A DNA stretch of 64,000 nt from Bin5 sp965221345 (GTDB taxonomy: Bacteria; Chloroflexota; Anaerolineae; Caldilineales; Caldilineaceae): positions 372,001-436,000 of the forward strand of contig CBDCSD010000002.1 in the NCBI GenBank assembly GCA_965221345.1, written 5' to 3'. Position 1 is the stretch's first letter. Each line of letters opens with the position of its first letter. The position numbers and the translations under genes were made by a program. Shown here piece by piece: positions 25,473-33,552 of this stretch. The notes below the pieces were generated by a model. The model saw only the letters and a program-made list of their open reading frames with translations. It was not told the origin of the DNA and made no database searches.

Positions 25473-26798
25473 TCAGGCGTACTCCAGCTCCGGCTCCAAC
25501 TGCCAAGGGGTCTGCATGACGCCATCCATAAAGGTAAGAGGCGCTTCGCCGGAGATGGTGAGACGTGGATGGCTTTCGACTTCTGCCCGCAGGCTGGGGC
25601 TGACGTAGAAATCCTCCAGGGTCAGGGTATCGCGGATAAAGACCATTCTGGCCGCGTCCTGGGGTTCGGCGCAGATGCGCAGCGCGACTTGCAGGGCGCG
25701 TTCGTCGTCGGCGAAGGTAAGGGGCAGGTGCGAGCGGGTGGCGCTGAAGATGCCGGACGTGACCGCGTTCATATAGGTGGCCTGCCAGTCGATCTTGCGG
25801 GCGACGCGCGCTGTGGTTACGTTGGCAAGGCCGAGGCCGGATACATTGCCGTGGGTCTCCTCGGTCAAGTCGAGGACGGTGATGATGGCCACGTCGACTT
25901 TGCCGAAGTTTTCGGGCTGGCGCGGGATGCTGAGGCGGCTGATGACGTTGGTGTCCATGCCGGTGCCTGAGATGTTTTTGCCCAGGTCGCGAACGACGAG
26001 CACGTCTACGGCTGCGAAGGGGATCTGGGCCAGGTAGTCCTTGGCCTTGACGAGCAGATCGGCCTCTTTCTGCGTGCCCACTTCGGCGGCGGTGAGGCCG
26101 ACGATCATGGCAGTGTCCTCATAAGCGTTCTCTATGGGGCAGATGGCGCCGCGGAAGTTGGTGTTGGTCTCGTACACGCGCGCAGCTGGTTCCAGATACA
26201 TCTGGAAGTTCCTGCCGCCGCCGCTGTGCATCATGGAGGCGCCGTGCTGTTTGCCCAAGCCGATGACGCACATCTTGGAGGGGCCGCTTTCGAGATGGCT
26301 GCGGAAATCGGTATGCGGTTTGATGCGGCTGACCAAAACGGCATGGTCGGCGGTCATCGAATCCTTGCCCTGGCAGACGGCCGGCCCGTTGGGGATGCGG
26401 CCGATCTCGGCCACTTCCATTGTCGCTCTGATCTCAACGCCCATGGCCTCCTCGGTGACGCCCATGCCGGCGAGGATTTCTTTCTGTCCTTCGACGGTTG
26501 CTCCGCCGTGGCTGCCCATGGCCGGCACGACGTATGGTCTCATGCCGGCGGCCTTCAGGTGATCGACGGCGGCGCGCACGATGCGGGCGAGGTTGGCGAT
26601 GCCGCGGCTGCCGGCGCCGACGGCGACGGAATCGCCCGACTGCATGGGCGCCATTATGCCGCTCTCGGTCAGGGCTTTGCCCACGGCCGCGTGGATGTCA
26701 TCGACCTGGGGCGTGTCGAAGGTCTGGTGGACAGCCAGAAGCGTTTCGGGTAGATTGGCGGGGAAACGGATATCCTGAATTTCTTCAAGTAGCCTCAT
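25473..26798 (-). CDS. LarA-like lactate racemase-domain protein (DUF2088)
   Basis: A 441-residue protein of the LarA/DUF2088 superfamily. LarA racemises lactate with a nickel-pincer cofactor, and relatives act on other 2-hydroxyacids. The N-terminal domain has VAVGAGSRGIANLARI and VVPAMGSHGGATVEGQ. The central segment VSRIKPHTDFRSHLESGPSKMCVIGLGKQHGA carries the Lys and His residues typical of cofactor binding. Size matches the family. The ATG at 26798 follows AAGGAGAAG at good spacing. It is on the same strand as, and upstream of, the PdxA-like and DegT genes, so a joint role in hydroxyacid catabolism is suggested. Confidence 0.9.
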   Translation of the reverse strand: MRLLEEIQDIRFPANLPETLLAVHQTFDTPQVDDIHAAVGKALTESGIMAPMQSGDSVAVGAGSRGIANLARIVRAAVDHLKAAGMRPYVVPAMGSHGGATVEGQKEILAGMGVTEEAMGVEIRATMEVAEIGRIPNGPAVCQGKDSMTADHAVLVSRIKPHTDFRSHLESGPSKMCVIGLGKQHGASMMHSGGGRNFQMYLEPAARVYETNTNFRGAICPIENAYEDTAMIVGLTAAEVGTQKEADLLVKAKDYLAQIPFAAVDVLVVRDLGKNISGTGMDTNVISRLSIPRQPENFGKVDVAIITVLDLTEETHGNVSGLGLANVTTARVARKIDWQATYMNAVTSGIFSATRSHLPLTFADDERALQVALRICAEPQDAARMVFIRDTLTLEDFYVSPSLRAEVESHPRLTISGEAPLTFMDGVMQTPWQLEPELEYA

Positions 26799-26991
26799 AT
26801 CTCTTCTCCTTCCAGTAGTCTGAACGATGATCTATATGATTGAATGATGGACTGTGATCAGACCTGTCCACCGCGAGCCAATGTTGATTGCGCAATCGCT
26901 TCCGAAACCTGTCGACGAGTCTCGGCAGGCTGAGATATATGGGCGCGAATGTGGTCGACTATGCTGCGGGGGCCTTCGCGCAAGACCCGCT

Positions 26992-27999
26992 CTATGGCGA
27001 GAAGAGCCCTAGTTGGTTCTGAGAGGCACTGGCAGCGTGTCGCATTCTGGCGCGGCTTGTCCTTTCGGTCTGCGAGTTGCGATCCCAGAATACACCATCT
27101 GCATAGCCTTGTATAGTCGGATCTTCGGTGGCCAGGGACAGACGCTTTTCGGCCAGGCAGCAGTAGTCTCGCTCGATTTCAATGCCCACATAGCGGCGCC
27201 CCAGTTTTTTGGCGACCACCGACGCCGTGCCAGAGCCGAGGAAAGGATCGAAGACGATAGCATCCGGATTTGTGCTCGCCAGAATGGCTTTGGCCAGCAG
27301 CTTTTCCGGCTTCTGGGTCGGGTGGTCGGTATTCTCCGGCATCGACCAAAAGGGAACGGTGAGGTCGGTCCACAGATTCGACGGGTGGGTGAGACGGAAA
27401 CGGCCGTCTGCGCTGCCAGGGGATTCCTGCCAGTCCTTGGGCATGCCCTTTTCGTCGGTATACGGGGCGCGCACGCGGCGGGTGAGTTTGACCGCATCCA
27501 CATTGAACACGTAGTCGTCGGAAAGTGTGCAGAACCAGATATCCTCCGAGGCGTTTTTCCAGTTTGCTTTTGCGCCCCGCCCCTTCTCCCGTTCCCATGT
27601 AATCCGATTGCGCACGACAAAGTGGCGCTGGGCCAACCTGTGGATGGCGGCAGAGGAGCGCCAGTCACCACAAAGATAGAGCGAGCCGTTCGGTTTAAGC
27701 AGGCGCGCCAGTTGCGGCAGCCAACCGGCCAACCACTCCTCATAGGCATCCAGCGAGCGGGCGGTGAAGGCGCGGCCATTGAACTGCTTGGAAAGATTAT
27801 AGGGAGGATCGACGAATATCAGGTCGGCAAACTGGCTCGGCATATAGTCCAATATTTTCAGCGTATTCTGGTGGATGGTGCGGTCCAGAATTTCGTCAAC
27901 CTGCACCGGCTCATCCAGAGAGAGCAGGCGGCTGCCATAGAGTTCGCGCTCGACATCATTCAATGTAATGGTACGATTGCGGGGTGCTCTTTTTTTCAT
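26992..27999 (-). CDS. Site-specific DNA methyltransferase (beta-type amino methyltransferase), orphan
   Basis: A 335-residue amino-DNA methyltransferase. Catalytic motif IV is LIFVDPPYNLSKQFNG at residues about 61-76, and the SAM-binding motif I follows later as FDPFLGSGTASVVAKKLGRRYVGIEIE. The order IV then I with a target-recognition region between marks the beta class, which methylates adenine N6 or cytosine N4. HPTQKPEKLLAKAI lies just before motif I. No restriction endonuclease gene is adjacent, so it is an orphan in this window. The ATG at 27999 begins MKKRAPRNRTITL with a Lys/Arg-rich tail and a weak ribosome site. Specificity cannot be read from sequence. Confidence 0.92.
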   Translation of the reverse strand: MKKRAPRNRTITLNDVERELYGSRLLSLDEPVQVDEILDRTIHQNTLKILDYMPSQFADLIFVDPPYNLSKQFNGRAFTARSLDAYEEWLAGWLPQLARLLKPNGSLYLCGDWRSSAAIHRLAQRHFVVRNRITWEREKGRGAKANWKNASEDIWFCTLSDDYVFNVDAVKLTRRVRAPYTDEKGMPKDWQESPGSADGRFRLTHPSNLWTDLTVPFWSMPENTDHPTQKPEKLLAKAILASTNPDAIVFDPFLGSGTASVVAKKLGRRYVGIEIERDYCCLAEKRLSLATEDPTIQGYADGVFWDRNSQTERTSRARMRHAASASQNQLGLFSP

Positions 28000-28061
28000 A
28001 GACTCTAACTGAAACCAGAAGTGTTGCAGGCAGCTGGCACCTAGCCATTAGCCACTGCGGC

Positions 28062-28736
28062 TTACCCCTTGACCTGGGTCACAATCTCTCGCAGCAGACC
28101 CTCGAAATCGTCGGTCGCGGCAGTGAAGGCGTCGGAGGCGATCACAAGCGGCGCGCCGAAGACGACGATCTCGGCGCCCAGTTCGAGTGTTTCGATGGCC
28201 TGCTCGACGGTCAGCCCGCCGACAGCCTGCACGGGGATGTCGACGGCGTCGAGGATGGCCGGCAGGTCGTCCAGGGGGCTGAGGCCGGGGATCATAGCTC
28301 GTTCATCGAAACCGGTGTGGACGATGATGACATCGACACCCATGTCCTGGGCTTCTTTGGCGCGGCCGGCTTTGTCGGCGCAGAGCATCACATCGCACAT
28401 GACCTTGCCGCCGCAGCGCTGCGCCATCTTGACTTGCTCGATAATGCTGGCATCGTGGGCGACACCCATGACGACGACGTAGTCAGCGCCGGCCTGGAAC
28501 ATCATCTCCGCCTCGAGGCCGGCCCCATCCATCGTCTTGAGGTCGGCCACTATTGGATGATCGGGGAAAGCCTCACGCATGGCGCGCACGCTGTGCAGCC
28601 CCTCCGCCAGGATCAGCGGTGTGCCGGCCTCCAGCCAGTCTACACCGGCGCGCACGGCCGCGCCCGCCATCTCCAGGGCTTCGCCAATGGATGTTACGTC
28701 CAGAGAAACCTGAATAATCGGTTCTTTTTTCGTCAA
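28062..28736 (-). CDS. HPS/KGPDC-like protein of the orotidine decarboxylase superfamily
   Basis: A 224-residue TIM-barrel of the hexulose-6-phosphate synthase / 3-keto-L-gulonate-6-phosphate decarboxylase (UlaD) group. Motifs: start IIQVSLDVTSIGEAL, LEAGTPLILAEG, IVADLKTMDGAGLEAEMMFQAGADYVVVMGVAH (the Asp-x-Lys-x-x-Asp active site), then VQAVGGLTVEQAIETLELGAEIVVFGAPLV. Members either condense formaldehyde with ribulose-5-phosphate or decarboxylate keto-gulonate phosphate. The sugar-acid context favours the latter. The start is TTG at 28736, with GGAG about eight bases upstream, and no closer ATG gives a complete domain. Confidence 0.88.
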   Translation of the reverse strand: MTKKEPIIQVSLDVTSIGEALEMAGAAVRAGVDWLEAGTPLILAEGLHSVRAMREAFPDHPIVADLKTMDGAGLEAEMMFQAGADYVVVMGVAHDASIIEQVKMAQRCGGKVMCDVMLCADKAGRAKEAQDMGVDVIIVHTGFDERAMIPGLSPLDDLPAILDAVDIPVQAVGGLTVEQAIETLELGAEIVVFGAPLVIASDAFTAATDDFEGLLREIVTQVKG

Positions 28737-28837
28737 AGATAGACTCCGTGGGAGATGGGAAACGGCCTTTTCAGATGCGGTTAAGCACTACGAAATGTGT
28801 GCGGGTTGGGCACATACGAATTGCGCGCGGCACAATG

Positions 28838-29449
28838 TCAGCTTGCCTCAGAATGCACGGAGTCCACGTCAACCGTGAAGCCTTCCAACAGCAGAGATGT
28901 AGCGGTCTCGGCCGCGACGAACTCTCCATGAAGGGCATATTCCCGTTCTCGCAATGTGAGGACGGTGATCGACATATCGGCAGGATCGACGATCCAGTAT
29001 TCGGGAATCCCCGCCTGCGCGTACTCGCGGCGTTTGGTCACCGTCTCCCTGCGGGGATCATCGGGGCTGACGACTTCCATGACCAGATCGGCGCCGCGCC
29101 AGAACTGTTCACCCAACCTGTCGGCGTGTTCAGCGGCCATGAAAACGATATCCGGCTCGCGGTATTTCCCGCTCCAGAGTTGAATACGCAGTGGCGCAAA
29201 CATCACAACACCCAACGCACGCTCTTCGACGAATCCCAAAAGCGATCGGTACAGGAATGCAACGAGCCGTTGGTGCGAAAACGTGGGCATCGGCAGAACC
29301 TCCAACTGCCCGTGCGAGAATTCGATGAGGTGATTGGTATCCAGTGCCAGATACTCCTCCTCGCTCCAGTGGCCTTGGGCGGGAAAGAGTTGCGCGATCT
29401 CCCAGGTCAGTTCGACTGCGTTTTCGGGTGTTGCCGGGGAGTAGGCCAT
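28838..29449 (-). CDS. Uma2-family protein, tandem paralog A
   Basis: A 203-residue Uma2/DUF820 protein. The core is EPDIVFMA (Asp), ADLVMEVVSPDDPRRETVTKRREYAQAGIPEYWIVDPAD (Glu, Lys and strand). It is highly similar to the gene immediately upstream (29463-30074), sharing the N-terminal ELTWEIAQLFPAQGHWSEEE and the HLIEFSHGQLEVLPMPT strand, so the two are a tandem duplication separate from the pair at 14-16 kb. The ATG at 29449 lies 14 bases past the upstream stop. Function is unknown. Confidence 0.88.
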   Translation of the reverse strand: MAYSPATPENAVELTWEIAQLFPAQGHWSEEEYLALDTNHLIEFSHGQLEVLPMPTFSHQRLVAFLYRSLLGFVEERALGVVMFAPLRIQLWSGKYREPDIVFMAAEHADRLGEQFWRGADLVMEVVSPDDPRRETVTKRREYAQAGIPEYWIVDPADMSITVLTLREREYALHGEFVAAETATSLLLEGFTVDVDSVHSEAS

Positions 29450-29462
29450 TCTCTGCCCTCTG

Positions 29463-30074
29463 TCAACTTGCCTCAGAAATTACGGCGCCCACGTCAGCCG
29501 TGAATCCATCCAGCAGTTCAGACGTCGCCAGCTCGCCTTGAACGAACTCTCCGTGAAGCGCATACTCCCGTCCACGTAACGTAAGAACGCTGATCGACGC
29601 ATCAGCAAGATCGACGATCCAGTATTCGGGAATCTCTGCCTGCGCGTACTCGCGGCGTTTGGTCACCCTGTCCCTCCGCGGATCATCGGGACTGACGACT
29701 TCCATAACCAGGTCAGCGCCCTCCCAGAAACTGTCAGAGCGGCGGTCATCATGCTCTGTGCGCATGAAAAGGATATCCGGCTCTCTGAACTTGCCTTGCC
29801 AGAGTTGAACCCGCATGGGCGCAAGCAGAACTGTGCCCAGTTGTCGTGTCCGTACAAAGTTGTCCAGAAGCTTAAACAGGGCGATGACCAGTAGCTGATG
29901 CGACTGGGTTGGCATAGGCAAGACCTCCAACTGCCCGTGGGAAAATTCGATCAGGTGGTTGGTATCCAATGCCAGATACTCCTCCTCGCTCCAGTGACCC
30001 TGGGCGGGAAAGAGTTGCGCGATCTCCCAAGTCAGTTCGTTCGTGTCTTCAGGTTTCGTGGTCGGATAGGCCAT
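29463..30074 (-). CDS. Uma2-family protein, tandem paralog B
   Basis: A 203-residue Uma2/DUF820 protein, sister of the downstream paralog. Core residues lie in EPDILFMR, ADLVMEVVSPDDPRRDRVTKRREYAQAEIPEYWIVDLAD. The ATG at 30074 gives the same N-terminus as the sister (MAYPTTKPEDTNELTWEIAQ). A longer in-frame start at 30122 would extend toward the dehydrogenase gene, whose stop is at 30119, and is less likely. The gene follows the dehydrogenase by about 45 bases on the same strand. Confidence 0.87.
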   Translation of the reverse strand: MAYPTTKPEDTNELTWEIAQLFPAQGHWSEEEYLALDTNHLIEFSHGQLEVLPMPTQSHQLLVIALFKLLDNFVRTRQLGTVLLAPMRVQLWQGKFREPDILFMRTEHDDRRSDSFWEGADLVMEVVSPDDPRRDRVTKRREYAQAEIPEYWIVDLADASISVLTLRGREYALHGEFVQGELATSELLDGFTADVGAVISEAS

Positions 30075-30118
30075 GGCCTGCCTCGCTTCCATCCGGGACT
30101 GAATCGAGCGTTCTCGAT

Positions 30119-31159
30119 TCAAGCGTCCAGACGGAGGACCGATTTCACGCTTTCGCCCTGCTCCATACTTTCAAAGGCCTCTTCCCAGTCTTCCAGGGGG
30201 TAGATGCCGCCGATGACCGGCGCCAGATTCACCTGCCCGGTGGAGAGCAAGGTCAGCACTCGCTCCCAGGTTGGGTAGAGGTGACTGAAAGTGCCCTGGA
30301 GTGTTACCGCTTTGCCCACCAAGGGGTCCAGGCTGAAATCCAACGGTTGCGGCCCCCAACCGATCTTGGTGATGCGTCCATTGGGCCGCACCAGCTCCAA
30401 TGACTGCTGCAACGCCCTGCTGACGCCGGTGGCGTCGATGACCAGGTCGGCGCCGAAGCCGTCTCCCAAAGAGTCGATCAGCGCGATCGGGTCGTCGCGC
30501 TGGATGTTGAGGGTGTAATCGGCGCCCAGTTCGGCCGCCACCTCCATGCGCTTGGCGTCGGCGTCGGTACCGAGAATGACGAGGGCGCCGGCGCCGCGGA
30601 TGCGTGCGATCTGCAGGGCTAAGATGCCGATCGGCCCCGGCCCCTGGATCACGACCAGGTCACCGGGTTTCATGGCGGTCTTTTCGACCAGCGCATTGTA
30701 GGCCACGCAGATCGGTTCGGTAAGCGCGGCGTGCTCGTCGGGCACGTTTTCCGGTATCCGATGCAGGATCTGTGGGCGGGCCGCCACATAGCTGGTCATC
30801 GAGCCGTCGGCCAGCGCGCCGTAACCCAGGCGGCTGGGACAGAGATTGTAGTTGCCGCTCAGGCAGTAGACGCAGGCGTCGCACACTTCGGCGGCGGTCT
30901 CGACCGCGACTCTGTCGCCGATTTCCCAACCCGAGACGCTGTCGCCTACGTCGACGATGACGCCGGCGAATTCGTGGCCCAGGACGAGCGGCAGCGTGAT
31001 CTCCCACGACTGCTTATTGCGCCACATATGTACATCGGAGCCGCATACGCCGGTGGCCTTCACTTCCACCATCACCTGCCCCGTCCCCATTTGCGGCTCC
31101 GGTACGTCCCGCACCTCCACTTCCTTATCGCCGTATCCGAACTTCGCAACTGCTTTCAT
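30119..31159 (-). CDS. Zinc-dependent medium-chain alcohol/polyol dehydrogenase
   Basis: A 346-residue NAD(P)-dependent dehydrogenase of the sorbitol/threonine/galactitol-phosphate type. The catalytic zinc site is GVCGSDVHMWRN with its Cys near residue 38 and GHEFAG near 62. The structural zinc loop is complete (CDACVYCLSGNYNLC), unlike the dehydrogenase at 6841. The cofactor fold shows GPGPIGILALQIARIRGAG near residue 175. Length is normal. The ATG at 31159 begins MKAVAKFGYGD. It is the first gene of a short minus-strand run with the Uma2 pair. Substrate is probably a sugar alcohol or its phosphate. Confidence 0.92.
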   Translation of the reverse strand: MKAVAKFGYGDKEVEVRDVPEPQMGTGQVMVEVKATGVCGSDVHMWRNKQSWEITLPLVLGHEFAGVIVDVGDSVSGWEIGDRVAVETAAEVCDACVYCLSGNYNLCPSRLGYGALADGSMTSYVAARPQILHRIPENVPDEHAALTEPICVAYNALVEKTAMKPGDLVVIQGPGPIGILALQIARIRGAGALVILGTDADAKRMEVAAELGADYTLNIQRDDPIALIDSLGDGFGADLVIDATGVSRALQQSLELVRPNGRITKIGWGPQPLDFSLDPLVGKAVTLQGTFSHLYPTWERVLTLLSTGQVNLAPVIGGIYPLEDWEEAFESMEQGESVKSVLRLDA

Positions 31160-31283
31160 TGGGATGACTCGCTTTGTTTTGTCCTGATTTTCTGTGCGTA
31201 TCGGTCTTGCTGCCCCGCTGTTGCCAGTGGGTCTAATTGCGATAGCTGATTATACCCGATCTCTATATGGTCGGGCGAACGCG

Positions 31284-31402
31284 CAGGGCAATCGCATCTA
31301 AATTCGGACGCCATAGTAGCCCACGAAGTGCGCCCACAAGGGGCGCCCCTACCCGATTCAGGCAGCATCACCCATTGTCCCCAATTCGATGCAATTGCCC
31401 TG
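31284..31402. repeat. 119-bp MITE-like repeat, copy 2
   Basis: Same element as at 6386-6504. Ends read CAGGGCAATCGCATCTAAAT and, from the other side, CAGGGCAATTGCATCGAAT. It forms the start of a roughly 340-base unit that is duplicated in tandem to the right. Confidence 0.85.
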
Positions 31403-31624
31403 GGTTAGGGCGGTTTATGTCACGTCAGGTCGCGTCAGGTCGTGTTAGGTCGTGTTAGGTCGCGGTGATTCTTTTTTTTGGGACTTATATACTTGACTTC
31501 GCAAACTTTTCCTCGCAGTCTTTGATGGGTTACGGACAGTTGAATTATGGGCAATTCACTGACTTACAGCGGTCCTACTACGCGTTCAGATTTTCTTTGA
31601 GCGAGAGTAACGGCTTCTCAGGGC
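31284..31624. repeat. Tandem duplicated unit, copy 1 (MITE-like repeat plus 220 bases)
   Basis: The unit comprises the 119-bp repeat, a run of short GTCGTGTTAGG-type repeats (31425-31460), a poly-T tract, then a segment with CTTGACTTCGCAAAC and TTGATGGGTTACGG ending near GAGTAACGGCTTC. All parts recur in the same order in 31625-31803 and, beyond an IS66 element, in 33357-33500. The intergenic stretch 31160-31803 holds no gene. Confidence 0.8.
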
Positions 31625-31743
31625 CAGAGCAATCGCATCTAAATTCGGACGCCATTGAAGCCCATGAAGTGCGCTCCTTGTGGGCGCCCCTACCCGATTC
31701 AGGCAGCATCACCCGTTGTCCCCATTTCGATGCAATTACCCTG
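31625..31743. repeat. 119-bp MITE-like repeat, copy 3
   Basis: Third copy of the element. Its first bases are CAGAGCAATCGCATC, one change from the others, and it ends at GCAATTACCCTG. It starts the second, IS66-interrupted copy of the tandem unit. Confidence 0.85.
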
Positions 31744-31803
31744 GGTTAGGGCGGGTTATGTCGTGTTATGTCGTGTTATGTCGGGGTGTTTCTTTTTTTT
31801 GGA

Positions 31804-33356
31804 GTAACTACTAAGCCATAGGATAACAGGCCAGGGATCAGACGGAAAGCAAACGGTAAGCTAATGTGAATCCAATGGTAGATGCGTTAGAATGTATATT
31901 ATGAGCGACTACGTGGCAGCCGATCGTGAGCAACTGAAGCGATTAGACCAAGAGAGCCTGATCGAGTTGATCCTGGTTTTGCAGGAGCAATTGGCAGCGC
32001 ATCAGGTGTTGATCCAGGCATTGCAGGATCAATTGGCGAAAGACAGTCGCAACAGCGGCAAGCCGCCGAGCAGCGACGGTCTGAAGAAGCGCAGAAGCCA
32101 GAGTCTGCGTCAGTCTGGCAAGCGTCCGCGCGGGGGGCAACCTGGTCACAAAGGCCAGACTTTGACGCAAGTGGAAGAACCGCAGCATGTCATCCGCCAT
32201 GCGCTGCCGGGTTGCCCGCACTGCCAAACAGAGTTGAAGGCGGTGGCTGCCGTGGGCCAGGTGAAACGGCAGGTGTTCGATATTCCGCCGCTGGGCATCG
32301 AAGTGACCGAGCATCAGGCAGAGGTCAAGCAGTGTCCTGGCTGTGGCGTGCGCGTGCAGGCTGCCTTTCCGGCCGGCGTGAGCCAACCGACCCAATATGG
32401 TCCGCGTCTGAAAGCGCAAGCCTGCTATCTGCACAACTATCAGTTGATACCGCTGGCGCGCACGACCGAGTTGCTGACCGATTTCTACGGACACGCGCCC
32501 TCGGAGGCGGTCCTCATCGCCGACAACCGCCAACTGGTCACCCGCACCCAAGCGAGTCGGGCGCACATCCAACAACAACTCCTCGCCGCCCCTGTTGTCC
32601 ATTTCGATGAGAGCGGCTTGCGTGTCGAGGGCCGGTTGCAGTGGCTGCACGTGGCCAGCACAGCCATGCTGACCCACTACCATGTCCATGACAGACGGGG
32701 GCATGTCGGCATGCGAGCCGGCGGCATCTTGTCCAGCTATCCAGGTGTCGCGGTCCATGACCACTGGGCCTCCTACCTCCAGTTTCCCGACTGCCAGCAC
32801 GCATTCTGCAACGTCCATCATCTGCGCGAACTGCGCTTTATTCACGAGCAATACGACCAAGCATGGGCTGAAGAGATGGCCCGCTTGTTGCACACCATCA
32901 AGGCCGCAGTCGCATCGACCGCGGAAGCGTACACTGCCTTGCCCCCAGAGCGCTTGACCGACTACGCGGCCGCGTACGATGCGCTCATTGCCCAAGGACT
33001 CGCGGCCAACCCGCCCCCCGCACAGACCCACCCCAGACCGCGCGGCCGCCCCAAACAATCGCCTCCAAAAAACTTGCTCGACCGCCTGCTCAAACATAAA
33101 TCTGGCGTCTTGGCCTTTATGTATGACTTCCGCATCCCCTTTGACAACAACCAGGCCGAGCGCGATGTGCGCATGATCAAGGTGCAACAGAAAGTCTCTG
33201 GCGCCTTCCGCACACTAGAGGGCGCCGATACCTTCTGCGCCATCCGTTCCTATATCTCAACCGCTCGCAAACACGGCCTCAATGCCATTGATGCCATCTA
33301 CAACGCATTCCTTGACCAACCCTTCATCCCTTCTACAAATCAGGCTTAGTAGTTAC
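31804..33356 (+). mobile_element. Complete IS66-family insertion sequence, single-gene type
   Basis: The element is 1553 bases with perfect 14-base terminal inverted repeats, GTAACTACTAAGCC at the left and its complement at 33343-33356. IS66 ends typically start GTAA. Flanks read TTTTTGGA on the left and GTTTTGGA on the right, an 8-base target duplication with one mismatch, as expected for this family. It carries only the large transposase and no tnpA/tnpB, like the ISBst12 subgroup. It sits inside the second copy of the tandem repeat unit, so it is younger than that duplication. Confidence 0.93.
31892..33349 (+). CDS. IS66-family transposase
   Basis: A 485-residue DDE transposase. Layout is typical: N-terminal coiled-coil (QESLIELILVLQEQLAAHQ), the NSGKPPSSDG motif near residue 56, RGGQPGHKGQTL, a zinc-finger pair (CPHC and CPGCGV), then the catalytic core with HFDESGLRVEG, VHDHWASY and IPFDNNQAERDVRMIKVQQKVSGAFRT carrying the final Glu. 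The stop codon lies inside the right terminal repeat. The start is ATG 31892, and ATG 31901 is also possible. The frame is intact, so the element may still be active. Confidence 0.95.
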   Translation: MYIMSDYVAADREQLKRLDQESLIELILVLQEQLAAHQVLIQALQDQLAKDSRNSGKPPSSDGLKKRRSQSLRQSGKRPRGGQPGHKGQTLTQVEEPQHVIRHALPGCPHCQTELKAVAAVGQVKRQVFDIPPLGIEVTEHQAEVKQCPGCGVRVQAAFPAGVSQPTQYGPRLKAQACYLHNYQLIPLARTTELLTDFYGHAPSEAVLIADNRQLVTRTQASRAHIQQQLLAAPVVHFDESGLRVEGRLQWLHVASTAMLTHYHVHDRRGHVGMRAGGILSSYPGVAVHDHWASYLQFPDCQHAFCNVHHLRELRFIHEQYDQAWAEEMARLLHTIKAAVASTAEAYTALPPERLTDYAAAYDALIAQGLAANPPPAQTHPRPRGRPKQSPPKNLLDRLLKHKSGVLAFMYDFRIPFDNNQAERDVRMIKVQQKVSGAFRTLEGADTFCAIRSYISTARKHGLNAIDAIYNAFLDQPFIPSTNQA

Positions 33357-33552
33357 GTTTTGGACTGATATTCTTGACTTCGCAGACGTTTCCTCGCCGT
33401 CTTTGATGGGTTATGGGCAGTTGATTTATGGGCAATTCACAGACTTGCAGCGGCTCTCCTTCGCCTTCAGATTTTCTTTTGGCGAGAGTAATGGCTTCAT
33501 CATGATGATACGCTCTCAGGAATGCTTCTCCAATTTCGGGCACTAACATAAC
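33357..33552. repeat. Right-hand remainder of the tandem unit, copy 2
   Basis: From the TTGGACTGATATTCTTGAC segment on, this stretch matches 31480-31620 (CTTGACTTCGCAGACG, TTGATGGGTTATGGGCAGTTG, GGCGAGAGTAATGGCTTC). It is the displaced half of the second copy, cut off by the IS66 insertion. No gene is present. Confidence 0.8.
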
